64,000 nt of DNA from Shewanella sp. 10N.286.48.A6 (GCF_002873135.1 NZ_MCVI01000018.1:37611-101610), one strand, 5' to 3'. Positions 28,948 through 37,973 are shown, numbered from the stretch's first letter. Numbers and translations: made by a program. Notes: a model not told the origin generated them from the letters alone.

Positions 28948-29065
28948 TTAACGCTGCGTTAAGGGGTGAGTGCCGCCTAAACCAACTTTCCGCAGACCAA
29001 TTTCACCACAAAAATCACCGCATACCAAAAATGCCACGCGGCAAGAATCCCTCTTAAACGTTTTG
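28948..29065 (-). other. Integron attC recombination site 1 (VCR-like)
   Basis: Read on the reverse strand from the end of the cassette gene it shows AACGTTTAAGAGGG, then GCCGCGTGGCATTTTTGG, and ends CCCCTTAACGCAGCGTTA. The outer arms are imperfectly complementary as in attC folding, and the blocks AAGAGGGA, CGCGTGGC and CCCCTTA...GCGTTA parallel Vibrio cholerae repeats. Length about 118 nt fits the VCR class. It follows the cassette gene stop directly. Confidence 0.75.
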
Positions 29066-29413
29066 CTATGCGCATCTTCCACGATTGATTTCCGCTATCG
29101 CAGAGCGCAGATTATTTACTTTGAACTCTGTAAGTAACACGGTGATGAAAGAGAACATTGCTATTGAAATAAGTGCAGCGTTTGTAAATTTTAAATCATT
29201 GTCCGCTAAAACACCGAATAGGCCAAAAAATAGTAAAATAAAAGCCATTATCGCTTGAATCGAGTCATTCGTTTTCACCTTGTATTCATCGGCGGCAATA
29301 TCTTTCACTATTGAAACTGGATTGGACAGCCCGTCAAGTGTAACCAAAACTTTTCCTTTTCTGACTTTGGCTTTAAAACCGATATCTTGTAATGAGTTTA
29401 CTAAATCATCCAT
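29066..29413 (-). CDS. Integron cassette gene: small two-helix membrane protein
   Basis: 115 residues: a polar N-terminal domain of about 45 residues (MDDLVNSLQDIGFKAKVRKG), two adjacent hydrophobic helices (about 53-70 and 76-93) and a short cytosolic tail. No known family is recognised. It lies exactly between two attC sites in cassette order: start about 27 bp after the boundary in attC 2, stop touching attC 1. Cassettes often carry orphan, host-optional functions such as stress or phage-related traits; nothing specific can be said here. Confidence 0.75.
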   Translation of the reverse strand: MDDLVNSLQDIGFKAKVRKGKVLVTLDGLSNPVSIVKDIAADEYKVKTNDSIQAIMAFILLFFGLFGVLADNDLKFTNAALISIAMFSFITVLLTEFKVNNLRSAIAEINRGRCA

Positions 29414-29439
29414 AATAATTACCTATCATTTCTACAAAC

Positions 29440-29537
29440 GCATAACGCCCTGCTAATAAGTGGACCATATGCTGGCGGGCTATTTGCTCAGCAATGGCGT
29501 GACAACCTTGGTGAACCTGGATTTAGCAGCTTGTTAG
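29440..29537 (-). other. Integron attC recombination site 2
   Basis: On the reverse strand it opens TAACAAGCTGCTAAATCC and closes TTATTAGCAGGGCGTTATGC. The arms TAACAAGCTGCTAA and TTAGCAGGGCGTTA are complementary except for a small bulge, the hallmark of attC. About 98 nt long and different in core sequence from attC 1. It marks the upstream border of the cassette gene. Confidence 0.78.
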
Positions 29538-29554
29538 TAGCTGACAGAATAACT

Positions 29555-29626
29555 TTATGCGCCAGCCATCTTTACTAAAAAAAATAAAACGAAACAAACC
29601 AGACAGCCAATGTTAATCAATAACAT
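29555..29626 (-). CDS. Possible small hydrophobic protein of an upstream cassette
   Basis: An ATG at 29626 opens a 23-residue, almost fully hydrophobic frame (starts MLLINIGCLVCFVLFF, ends KMAGA). Its stop lies 18 bp before attC 2, the usual place for a cassette gene end. The frame stays open well upstream (…GYLIKHVHLYIVEKVV), so it may be the tail of a longer or truncated gene. No ribosome site is obvious. Confidence 0.35.
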   Translation of the reverse strand: MLLINIGCLVCFVLFFLVKMAGA

Positions 29627-29841
29627 AACGACCTTTTCAACTATGTACAAGTGAACATGCTTGATTAAGTAGCCCGCGGCGTTTGGTTGTGGGCTTGGAA
29701 GGTTGATAATGATGATATTTGAGTGTTTTCGGCTTAATTTACCGTTTTTAAGCCGTCACTTTGCAACCATGCAAGGATGATGGTTATTGAGTGTTTAACT
29801 TTGGTGATATTAATTATATTGAACCTATTTAACGTGCCTGC

Positions 29842-30841
29842 TTACTGAAAATGCTGGCAGCTTGTAGCAAAGTGCCGTCGCCGTTTTTGTAAATGCTCAC
29901 AGTATTGTGTTAGCTCTTGCAGTGAGCCCACTGGGCCATGAAATAGCTGACCAAATTCGGTGATGATTTTAAGCCAGTTTTGTTGTGGAATATTAAGCCT
30001 GGTGAGTAACTTCGCTCTGCTTTGACTGATTGCGCCGCGTTTATCATCACGAATAATGCGCCCTGTATCATCCACTAGTTCAAGGTAATCCTTTAATGAA
30101 AATGCAATGCCATTGGGTTGGTTAGCACGTTCATTACCAATAAATGGCAACAAGGTTTTAGGCTGCTCACCTTTTATTGCCGCTTTTACTCGTTGTTGGA
30201 TACTGGTGTAGTCTGATTGCTCTGGTGTGGCGGCCATATTGGCGCGTATAGGGTTTAAGTCCACATAGGCCATACTGGCTAAAACTGCCGCTTCATCTAA
30301 AAGCGCTTGAGATTTAAACCTGCCCTCCCAAAATCGACCCGAGCAGTTATCCTCTTGATTGGCTTGTCTGGCTATCGGTTCATTCAAGCAGCGCATAAAC
30401 CAAAAGATGTCACATAAGCGGCTACGGTAAAATAGCGATGCTGTGCTTTTACCTTACTACCTCGTGAGGTTCAATGAGCTGACCTTTAGCAAATTTTTGG
30501 GTTAACCCATCGCCTTTAAACAACTTATGCCATTACATCACCACATCGCGGTCACTCCAGTTATTTACTGTTTCAATATCAATGTGTAACACCACATGCA
30601 GATGATTAGACATCACCGCATAAGCCGCTACATCAATGGCAAACACGTCTGTCAGTTCAAGAATGAGTGATTCAACCCAGCCACGTCTGTGGTCATAGTT
30701 GTTACCTGTGTATTTATCATCACCACATACTCTTTACTCTAAAAGAATGCACGGCCAACCACACGGCTGCAACAATGGTAATAAGGGTTATCTCGTTGGT
30801 AATAGTTCTAGGCTAATTTGGCTTCTACGAGGGCGCGGCAT
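29842..30841 (-). pseudogene. REP-associated tyrosine transposase (Y1/IS200-like), decayed
   Basis: The longest intact part (30396 to 29842, 184 residues) carries the family's C-terminal signature (RCLNEPIARQANQEDNCSGR, RFWEGRFKSQALLDEAA, YVDLNPIRA). Upstream, in other frames, the start MPRPRRSQISLE at 30841 and the HUH metal motif NHLHVV near 30589-30608 are still readable but separated by frameshifts and stops. These single-copy transposases normally mobilise REP palindromes; this copy is inactive. Confidence 0.85.
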
Positions 30842-31108
30842 CTATTTTACCCACCATTAAAAAGACCTAGAGGTGGTTTTTAGCCGCTAATGAGCAAAGA
30901 CATAAAATCGACTGTATGACCATGACTAAGCTTTTACAACAGACTTGATTGAATGGTTAAAGATTAACGATATTTCGCTGCTATTATTTTAAAACGATGA
31001 AAATATTTAGATATTAATACCAGTCTGCGACCCACCAAGCTGCAGATCACCTATATATGCCATATACTAGTTAACATCTATTCAAATCCCCCTAATATCG
31101 AGCGAATA

Positions 31109-32992
31109 ATGGAAGTCGAGCTACTTGAAATTCGTAACTTCATCCGCCAGTACCCACCTTTTGATCAATTGCCAGAAGAGGCATTAATCGAAGTATCACA
31201 AAGTGTCGAGATATCCTATAGTCGTGCTAACAGTATGATCATTGATTTTAATGATAAAATACACGAACTTTATATGATCCGCAGTGGTGTCGTGGAGGTT
31301 TACCGACGTTCAGGGGAACTGTATAACCGCCTTGATCAAGGAGGCTTATTCGGCCAAATGGGGCTACTGACCAATAATAAAGTACGCTTACCTGCAAAAT
31401 CCCTCAAAGACTCCCTACTCTACTGTATTCCTGAAAGTATTTTTGAAGACTTTTGCGAGCGCTATGACGCCTTTGCTGACTTTGTTGAGGTCGAAGGTAG
31501 CATTCGTTTACAGCAAGCGGTTGAGGACAATAGCGACGATGCTAACTCACTCACTACTTCGAAGGTTAAAACGCTACTGAGTCGCGAACCTGTGATGCTA
31601 CCCATTACTACCACCATTCAAAACGTGGCTAAAACCATGTCTGAAGAGCATGTATCAGCGGCCATTATTAACGACCCCAATCTTGCCGATGAAGGTGGTA
31701 ATAGCTTTGTGGGAATCATCACTGAGCGAGATCTATGTGCAAAGGTGCTCGCCCAAGGGTTAGATGTAGAAACCCAAGTTGCAGAGGTCATGTCCACCGA
31801 GCTTATCTCTTTAGATCATAACGCCTATATTTTTGAAGCCATGCTGCTGATGCTCAGGTATAACGTTCATCACTTACCGATATTAAAAAACAAACAACCT
31901 ATTGGTTTAATTGAAGTCAGTGACATTATTCGCTATGAATCCCAAAACAGCTTATTGATTGTTAGCAGTATTTTTCAGCAAAACAGTATTGATGACTTAA
32001 TTATCTTGTCACATCAGCTTAAAGATTGTTTTGTGCGTATGGTCAACGAAGATGCAAACTCACACATGGTGGGTCGCGCCATGTCTGAAATTGGTAGAAG
32101 TTTTAAGCAGCGTTTACTGGAGTTGGCTGAAGAAAGATTAGGACCGCCACCCGTGCCCTATTGTTTTTTAGCATTAGGCTCTATGGCTCGTGATGAGCAA
32201 CTTATTGTAACGGATCAAGATAATGCGATTATTTTAGATAATCAATATCAAGAATCACTTCATGGTGAATACTTTAAGCAATTAGCCACCTATGTATGTG
32301 ATGGTTTAGCTGCCTGTGGCTACACTTATTGCACCGGTGACATAATGGCAACAAATCCAGAGTATCGAAAAACCCAATCCCAATGGGAAGAGTGTTTTGC
32401 CGACTGGATTGATAATCCAAAGCCTCAAGCACTATTAAACTGCTCAATCTTTTTTGATCTTTATGGGGTATACGGTAGACCCAAATGGGCTGAACAGCTC
32501 AACGCCTTTATACTCAGAAAAGCAAAAAAGAATAATCGCTTTTTAGCCTGCCTTGCAAGAAACGCCATTAATCGCACCCCACCACTGGGCTTTTTTAAAG
32601 ACTTTGTCATGGAAAAAGACGGTCGCCATAACAACTCAATTAATTTAAAGCGCCGTGGCACCGCGCCATTAGCTGATCTTATCCGTGTCCACGCCCTCGC
32701 CATTGGCTCACAATCGCAAAATTCATTTGATCGCTTAGAAGACATTATCGAAGCTGGAATTTTACCGCCGTCAAAAGGTAAAGATTTACAGCATGCAATG
32801 GAGTTTATCTCTTTAGTTCGCATTCGCCATCAAGCATTAGATATTCAATCGGATCAAGAACCTGATAATAATATTGAACCTGAAAACATGTCTGATTTTG
32901 AAAGACGTAATTTAAAAGATGCTTTTTTGGTACTAAGCAGTGCGCAAAACTTTTTAAAGTTCCGCTACAGTGCTAGCAGCATGCAAGGATAA
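31109..32992 (+). CDS. cNMP-binding / CBS pair / DUF294 nucleotidyltransferase protein
   Basis: 627-residue cytosolic signalling protein. Domains in order: cyclic-nucleotide-binding fold (about 10-140, including GGLFGQMGLL), tandem CBS domains (about 150-285), a GlnD/GlnE-type nucleotidyltransferase domain with GSMARDEQ at 357-364 and the metal pair D369/D371 in TDQDNA, and a helical C-terminal DUF294_C region. The family is thought to sense nucleotides and may modify a partner; the target is unknown. It is followed after 3 bp by a DnaQ-like exonuclease gene. Confidence 0.9.
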   Translation: MEVELLEIRNFIRQYPPFDQLPEEALIEVSQSVEISYSRANSMIIDFNDKIHELYMIRSGVVEVYRRSGELYNRLDQGGLFGQMGLLTNNKVRLPAKSLKDSLLYCIPESIFEDFCERYDAFADFVEVEGSIRLQQAVEDNSDDANSLTTSKVKTLLSREPVMLPITTTIQNVAKTMSEEHVSAAIINDPNLADEGGNSFVGIITERDLCAKVLAQGLDVETQVAEVMSTELISLDHNAYIFEAMLLMLRYNVHHLPILKNKQPIGLIEVSDIIRYESQNSLLIVSSIFQQNSIDDLIILSHQLKDCFVRMVNEDANSHMVGRAMSEIGRSFKQRLLELAEERLGPPPVPYCFLALGSMARDEQLIVTDQDNAIILDNQYQESLHGEYFKQLATYVCDGLAACGYTYCTGDIMATNPEYRKTQSQWEECFADWIDNPKPQALLNCSIFFDLYGVYGRPKWAEQLNAFILRKAKKNNRFLACLARNAINRTPPLGFFKDFVMEKDGRHNNSINLKRRGTAPLADLIRVHALAIGSQSQNSFDRLEDIIEAGILPPSKGKDLQHAMEFISLVRIRHQALDIQSDQEPDNNIEPENMSDFERRNLKDAFLVLSSAQNFLKFRYSASSMQG

Positions 32993-32995
32993 TTA

Positions 32996-33712
32996 ATGCG
33001 ACTTTTTACAAACCAAGAAATTTTAAACTGGAAAGCTTTTTTGCAAATCAAAGCCAAAGAAAGTAAAGATAGCAGATTAAAAAAATTCTATAATGCCAGC
33101 ACTTACCACGAAGAAATCAAACTGAAAGATATTGAATTTGTCGCTGTAGATTTCGAAACAACTGGCTTAGATGCCAACCAAAACAGCATTATTAGTATAG
33201 GTTTGGTGCCGTTTACCTTAGATCGCATCGCCTGTCGAAAGGCGAAACATTGGTTTATCTCACCAGAAGATAAACTCAAAGAAGACTCCATCATCATCCA
33301 TGGTATTACCCATTCAGACTTAAAAGGCGCACCTGATTTACTCCGAATTTTAGAACAACTATTAGATGAGTTGGCAGGCAAAATTGTGGTAGTGCATTAT
33401 CGCAGAATAGAACGAGATTTTTTTGACGCCGCACTTCGCAGTTTAATAAACGAAGGGATTGTATTCCCTGTAGTTGATACCATGCAGCTCGAAGCTAATA
33501 TTCAACAGGCAAAACCCCGAAGCTTTTTAGATTGGCTGAGAAACACTCGCCCAGCATCAATTCGACTTGCTAATAGTCGTAGCCGATACAATCTACCCAC
33601 CTATCCACCACACGATGCATTAACCGATGCCATCGCAACCGCTGAATTACTGCAAGCTCAAATTCAGTACCACTTTAGCCCAGACACACCGATAAAAAAG
33701 CTATGGGTATAG
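32996..33712 (+). CDS. DEDDh 3'-5' exonuclease, DnaQ/epsilon-like
   Basis: 238-residue exonuclease-fold protein. Exo I has D52 and E54 in VAVDFETTGLD, Exo II lies in the IVVVHYRRIERDFFDAAL region and Exo III in PPHDALTDAIATAELL with the DEDDh histidine. Not the replicative epsilon subunit judging from its own N-terminal extension of about 45 residues. It follows the cNMP/CBS/DUF294 gene after 3 bp, a pairing also seen in other gammaproteobacteria, so the two likely share a role. Confidence 0.88.
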   Translation: MRLFTNQEILNWKAFLQIKAKESKDSRLKKFYNASTYHEEIKLKDIEFVAVDFETTGLDANQNSIISIGLVPFTLDRIACRKAKHWFISPEDKLKEDSIIIHGITHSDLKGAPDLLRILEQLLDELAGKIVVVHYRRIERDFFDAALRSLINEGIVFPVVDTMQLEANIQQAKPRSFLDWLRNTRPASIRLANSRSRYNLPTYPPHDALTDAIATAELLQAQIQYHFSPDTPIKKLWV

Positions 33713-33782
33713 ATCGAATAAGCCCAGTTTCACTTGAATAATGACAAGTGAAACTGGGCTTTGGTTTTGATTTAGGTTTAGG

Positions 33783-35369
33783 TTAGCTCCTTAACCCAGG
33801 CCTTTTTTCAGTTCGCAGACCCATAATCAAACTGACACACATCACCAATAAAATAATGGTAAATGGTAAAGCCGTTGAAATCGCACCAGCCTGCAATGCT
33901 TCAATGGCTTGGGTGCCACCAACCCAAAGTAGACCCGCAGCAATCGCACCTTCAATAAAGGCCCAGAATACACGCTGAGGAACGGGTGCATCGACTTTAC
34001 CGCCTGATGTGATGCTATCAATCACCAGTGAACCAGAATCTGATGAGGTTACAAAGAATACGAGTACCAATACAACGGCCAATAACGATAATATATTGCC
34101 CATTGGCAATGCATCAAACATCTCAAACATCGCTAAAGGCACTTCTGTTAAGCCTTTCTCACCTAAGGTACCAATCTTGTTGACCACTTGATCAATCGCA
34201 ACGCCACCGAATACTGACATCCACAAGGTTGTCACCACTGTAGGTACAATCAATACAGCCATCATAAATTCACGGATGGTACGGCCACGGGAAATACGCG
34301 CTATAAACATACCTACAAAAGGAGACCATGATATCCACCAAGACCAATAAAACACGGTCCAACCATGCATCCAAGCTTCGTCATCACGACCCATTGGGTT
34401 ACTTAAAGGAATGATATTTTCAATGTAGCCCATTACGGTCATGGGAATGGTACCCATAGAAACCGCAAAACTCACTAATATAACAAATAACATTAATGCC
34501 AGCGCCAACAACATATTGACATTACTGATAACTTTTACACCACCGTCAATACCGCGAACCACAGAAACCACAGCAATTAACGTCACTATCACGATAATGC
34601 CGACTTGCAGCATTAAGCCATTATCCATACCAAATACATGGTGAAAACCACTGGCAGCCTGTTGAGCCCCAAGGCCGAGGGATGTCGCCAGACCAAATAA
34701 AGTGGCAAGTACCGCTAAAATGTCAACAACGTGGCCTGGCCAACCCCAAGTTCTATCGCCCAATATTGGGTAAAAAACTGAACGCATTGAAAGTGGTAAG
34801 CCTTTATTATAAGCGAAAAAAGCAAGTGATAGTGATACTACACCGTAAATGGCCCATGGATGTAAGCCCCAATGGAACATGGTGGCACCCAGTGCTAACT
34901 TCGCAGCTTCAGGTGTGTTTGGCTCGACATTAAGTGGTGTTTCATACCAGCCAGTGAAATAAGCTACAGGCTCTGCTACCCCCCAAAACATTAAACCAAT
35001 GCCCATTCCCGCGGCAAATAGCATGGCTATCCATGACAACATTGAGTAATCGGCCTTGGCTTCATCACCACCTAAGCGAATTTTACCAAATGGCGAAATG
35101 ATCATTGCCAAACAAAACAACACAAACAGATTGGCAGACCACATAAATAGGCCATCAAAAGTACCTATAATTTTCCATTTTATGCCATCTAATACAGATT
35201 TTGATGTTTCTGGTTCAACCAAGAGAATGGCGATTAAGAAGAGTCCAATTAAGGAGGCACTGATCCCAAAAACAGGGTTGTGGACGTCAAAGCCCCACTT
35301 TTGAATGTTATCTTGTCCGACTGTGTAATCGGTATTGTCTATACTATATTTATCGTTATTGCTATTCAT
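33783..35369 (-). CDS. BCCT-family betaine/choline/carnitine transporter
   Basis: 528-residue inner-membrane symporter, 12 predicted helices. The glycine motif GMGIGLMFWGVAEP matches the BetP type, which is sodium-coupled, and the tryptophan-rich segment FYWSWWISWSPFVGMF with RGRTIREF forms the substrate box and conserved loop. Probable uptake of glycine betaine or related osmolytes. Its N-terminus shares DKYSI-x-NTD with the remnant interrupted by the IS element at 15.6 kb, so the genome once had two paralogs. Confidence 0.92.
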   Translation of the reverse strand: MNSNNDKYSIDNTDYTVGQDNIQKWGFDVHNPVFGISASLIGLFLIAILLVEPETSKSVLDGIKWKIIGTFDGLFMWSANLFVLFCLAMIISPFGKIRLGGDEAKADYSMLSWIAMLFAAGMGIGLMFWGVAEPVAYFTGWYETPLNVEPNTPEAAKLALGATMFHWGLHPWAIYGVVSLSLAFFAYNKGLPLSMRSVFYPILGDRTWGWPGHVVDILAVLATLFGLATSLGLGAQQAASGFHHVFGMDNGLMLQVGIIVIVTLIAVVSVVRGIDGGVKVISNVNMLLALALMLFVILVSFAVSMGTIPMTVMGYIENIIPLSNPMGRDDEAWMHGWTVFYWSWWISWSPFVGMFIARISRGRTIREFMMAVLIVPTVVTTLWMSVFGGVAIDQVVNKIGTLGEKGLTEVPLAMFEMFDALPMGNILSLLAVVLVLVFFVTSSDSGSLVIDSITSGGKVDAPVPQRVFWAFIEGAIAAGLLWVGGTQAIEALQAGAISTALPFTIILLVMCVSLIMGLRTEKRPGLRS

Positions 35370-35744
35370 TAATCCTCATTTAGAACAAACTTCATTAGTA
35401 CATGAAAGGTTATTTTACTTTATTTAGCGGCAACTTGCTGTCTATTCTGGCAAAAGCTGCCCTTGATGTGACCTAACACACTATGAGTTAAACGTTCTGG
35501 CTAAAATGTCTGCTAAGGTTTAGTCGGATTAGCAACTAAGTTTAAAGTCTAGTTAACTTTAGCGCATAAATGGCCAAGCATTTGAAATTCTGCTTTTTTG
35601 AAGTGATTGGGTTGTTTTATCAACCAGTGATATGGCTTATTGTTAAGCCATATCAGCGATTCAAAAATTGACTATGAGTAAGCGCTTAAATATCGACTAG
35701 AGATAAATGTTTAAAATGCGTAGATAGCATTAGTCATTTTTAAT
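35370..35744. other. Intergenic region upstream of the BCCT gene
   Basis: 375 bp. It contains a perfect 12-bp inverted repeat (35628-35655) and next to it a 5-bp hairpin GGTTG/CAACC. No coding signal is seen. Confidence 0.5.
35628..35655. repeat. 12-bp perfect inverted repeat
   Basis: TGATATGGCTTA and TAAGCCATATCA around TTGT. It lies 90 bp after the CPBP protease stop and 259 bp before the BCCT start. It could be the terminator of the upstream small-gene cluster (no T-run, so weak) or an operator for the osmolyte transporter. Confidence 0.6.
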
Positions 35745-36596
35745 TTAAAGCGTTTTCAAATCATTGAATTCAACCCTGCCTTTGCGCCAAAAATAAAACG
35801 CAGCACAAGCTGCTACCAGCGCAGTAATGACACCAAATTCATCCATATACCAACTCGAATCGGCTTTTTGCAGCGTAATCGGTGTAAATACTTTTTGATT
35901 AAAAATATTTGAACTCATGTGGTATATCACCCCAGTCCACAAACTACCTGTTTTCAACCGCAGATAAGTCATTATCATCCCAGTTGAAATGATAAAAACA
36001 CTGAAAATGATGAGCTGATAATATAAAGGAGTGACATCATTTCCATATAAGCCTTTGATGATCAGTGGCCAATGCCATACGGACCAAACCAATCCACTCA
36101 CGAGGGCAACACCAGTGAAAGACATAAACTTAGACAGCTCAGGCACAAGTAGACCACGCCAGCCAATCTCCTCGCCTAATATCGAAGGTAAAGACACAAA
36201 AAAACTGATTGTCGCAACTAATATAAAATGAAATAAAAATATACTGGCGTCGTTCCAATGAACTAAATTGTACTTTTGTTTTTGTGTAAACAAGAAATCA
36301 GCATCATAAAAGTCTGCGACACCTAATAACCAAACCAACAGGTATGCCATTAACGCGATGGCAAAAGGAACAAGATAACTTAGCCATTGGTATTTCCACT
36401 GCCCCCAGTGCCAACCAAGACCTGAAAGGCTCCGCTTACGAATAATACACGTTAAGATAGTGGCAGCGCCAACAGAGAGCATTAGCGGTGTTGCTTGACC
36501 CATCCTAAAAATTAACCAGTAGCCTACAACATAAAATACGATAACCAGTGAGAAAAATGTCGCCAGCGTTAGTACGCTATCTCTAGTAATGTTCAA
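35745..36596 (-). CDS. CPBP-family intramembrane glutamic/metallo-endopeptidase (Abi)
   Basis: 283-residue membrane protein with about eight hydrophobic segments. The CPBP motifs are complete: E142-E143-xxx-R147 in GEEIGWRG, H175 in VWHWPL and H226/N230 in VIYHMSSN, as in Rce1-type proteases. Bacterial members process peptides, take part in bacteriocin self-immunity or in regulated proteolysis. It sits beside several small membrane-protein genes in the same direction; no bacteriocin gene is recognisable. Confidence 0.88.
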   Translation of the reverse strand: MNITRDSVLTLATFFSLVIVFYVVGYWLIFRMGQATPLMLSVGAATILTCIIRKRSLSGLGWHWGQWKYQWLSYLVPFAIALMAYLLVWLLGVADFYDADFLFTQKQKYNLVHWNDASIFLFHFILVATISFFVSLPSILGEEIGWRGLLVPELSKFMSFTGVALVSGLVWSVWHWPLIIKGLYGNDVTPLYYQLIIFSVFIISTGMIMTYLRLKTGSLWTGVIYHMSSNIFNQKVFTPITLQKADSSWYMDEFGVITALVAACAAFYFWRKGRVEFNDLKTL

Positions 36597-36655
36597 GCTT
36601 TACTCCACTAAATGAACGACCTATATGGCCGTTATAATATATAAAGCTATTTTTT

Positions 36656-36868
36656 TTATTTATGCTGCAATCGCCAAGTTAAATAACCATAAAAAATACC
36701 ACCAATAGGAAAAGTAATTAAAGATAGCACTATGCCATCAAAAAAGTGTTCTTCTCCTGTTAAGTGCATAATCAACTGGAATAAAATCGCAGTTGAGATC
36801 CCCCAAAGTAAAACACCTTTGATTAAGATGCGCAGTAGTAGATTTCTGTTGGTGATACTAATATTCAT
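36656..36868 (-). CDS. Small two-helix membrane protein
   Basis: 70 residues with two hydrophobic helices (about 10-31 and 43-64) and a good ribosome site (AAGGAAG, 7 bases before the ATG). Not assigned to a family. Same direction as the CPBP gene, 59 bp upstream of it. Confidence 0.6.
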   Translation of the reverse strand: MNISITNRNLLLRILIKGVLLWGISTAILFQLIMHLTGEEHFFDGIVLSLITFPIGGIFYGYLTWRLQHK

Positions 36869-36911
36869 TTAAAACTTCCTTGTTGATCTAATAAAACTAA
36901 AAAAACATTAA

Positions 36912-37316
36912 TTATTTATAGGTAGTACCATCATGCTTTAACCAGCCTTCGGCGTGTCGCCCTGCAGGATCTGCATGGGTCCAATGGATCACCCCGCCTT
37001 TTTTGCTCCATTCATATTCACCATAAAACTCAACAAGGTCACCAACACGCAAATTTGAAACTCTCGGGGCTAAATCAATATTGTGGGCTACCAGCAAGGT
37101 TAAGCCACTATTGAGTTTTAGAATGAATTTTTGATGACTTGAGCCTTGATTATCATCAGCAAGAATATGAACCACACGACCACTGCCGTTAACTTGAACA
37201 TCGCCGCTTTTAGACTCATAAGCGCGCTGAATGACAGTATCATTTGCCCCGACGGGTAACACACTTGTCAGCGCCAATAGGCAAGTAAATAGACAAATAA
37301 ATAGCCATTTCATCAT
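36912..37316 (-). CDS. DUF3465 family secreted protein
   Basis: 134 residues with a signal peptide (LFICLFTCLLALTSVLPVGA). The mature part (HQKFILKLNSG, VGDLVEFYGEYEW, GGVIHWTHADPAGRHAEGWL) matches DUF3465, an OB-fold-like periplasmic family common in Shewanella and Vibrio. Function unknown. It lies in a run of small same-strand genes. Confidence 0.82.
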   Translation of the reverse strand: MMKWLFICLFTCLLALTSVLPVGANDTVIQRAYESKSGDVQVNGSGRVVHILADDNQGSSHQKFILKLNSGLTLLVAHNIDLAPRVSNLRVGDLVEFYGEYEWSKKGGVIHWTHADPAGRHAEGWLKHDGTTYK

Positions 37317-37360
37317 TATTATCCTTAAAAGTATTTGCTTTAATCGTTCAAGTGAATCAT

Positions 37361-37534
37361 TTATTGGTTGTTTTTATCGTCGCCAAATACCTTACCCGTT
37401 TTAAGGTAATAGAGTGTTACAACCGAAGCTGTAAACATAATCAGCCCACAAAAAGCCCATAAATAATCGCCATCTTGTATACCTAAAATCAAACTGGCTA
37501 AGCCTACAAAAACGATAAAAATTTGTGCGAACAT
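37361..37534 (-). CDS. Small membrane protein, 57 residues
   Basis: Frame starting MFAQIFIVFVGLASLILG and ending FGDDKNNQ, with two hydrophobic helices. The ATG at 37534 has GGGGAT seven bases upstream. It is close to the DUF3465 gene (44 bp) and to another small frame (30 bp), consistent with a cotranscribed set. No family recognised. Confidence 0.6.
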   Translation of the reverse strand: MFAQIFIVFVGLASLILGIQDGDYLWAFCGLIMFTASVVTLYYLKTGKVFGDDKNNQ

Positions 37535-37564
37535 ATAAAAATCCCCTTTAATTAGATACCTAAA

Positions 37565-37813
37565 TTAATTTAACGCCGCTAAAAACAAAATCGAAAGGAA
37601 AATTAGTTTAGCTAAATCATTGAACTGATACAACAAAATAGCAACAGACTCAAAAGGTACAAGACTCAAATAAGTCACGCTTTGACTTGTCAAATTCATA
37701 TCGACGACACTAAATGTAGATGATAGAACAGTGTTAAGGCTGACAAAGTCTTTATGAGGGATAATTTTATAGTGATGATTAATTGCTGATGTCAGTATAA
37801 AAATACTAAGCAT
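37565..37813 (-). CDS. Hypothetical small membrane-associated protein
   Basis: 82 residues from the ATG at 37813, chosen because AGGA lies eight bases upstream; a TTG 15 codons earlier is the only longer option. N-terminal (MLSIFILTSA) and C-terminal (LIFLSILFLAAL) hydrophobic segments flank a polar centre. No family recognised; coding status is moderately supported by its place in the small-gene run. Confidence 0.45.
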   Translation of the reverse strand: MLSIFILTSAINHHYKIIPHKDFVSLNTVLSSTFSVVDMNLTSQSVTYLSLVPFESVAILLYQFNDLAKLIFLSILFLAALN

Positions 37814-37870
37814 TAATAAAATCCTAGTTTTTACACTGAGTTTGCTAAAACAAATCAATTTTTTTAAATT

Positions 37871-37973
37871 AAAGAATAACTTGAGGATTTAATTAATAGC
37901 TTAGAGGTTTAAATAATAACTTGGGAGTTTAAATAATAACTTGGGGATTTAAATAAAAATAGCTTGGAGAATT
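37871..37973. repeat. Tandem 20-bp repeat abutting the tRNA-Ser 3' end
   Basis: Four 20-base units plus a fifth of about 24: start points 37871, 37891, 37911, 37931 and 37951. Units follow the pattern AAATAATAACTTGGGGATTT with 1-5 changes; the two central copies differ at two bases. The last copy runs straight into the tRNA CCA end, so the array is the 3' trailer of the tRNA transcript. Confidence 0.85.

Noticed and set aside
37871..37973. CRISPR array
   Set aside because: The 20-bp units are contiguous without spacers and there are no cas genes.
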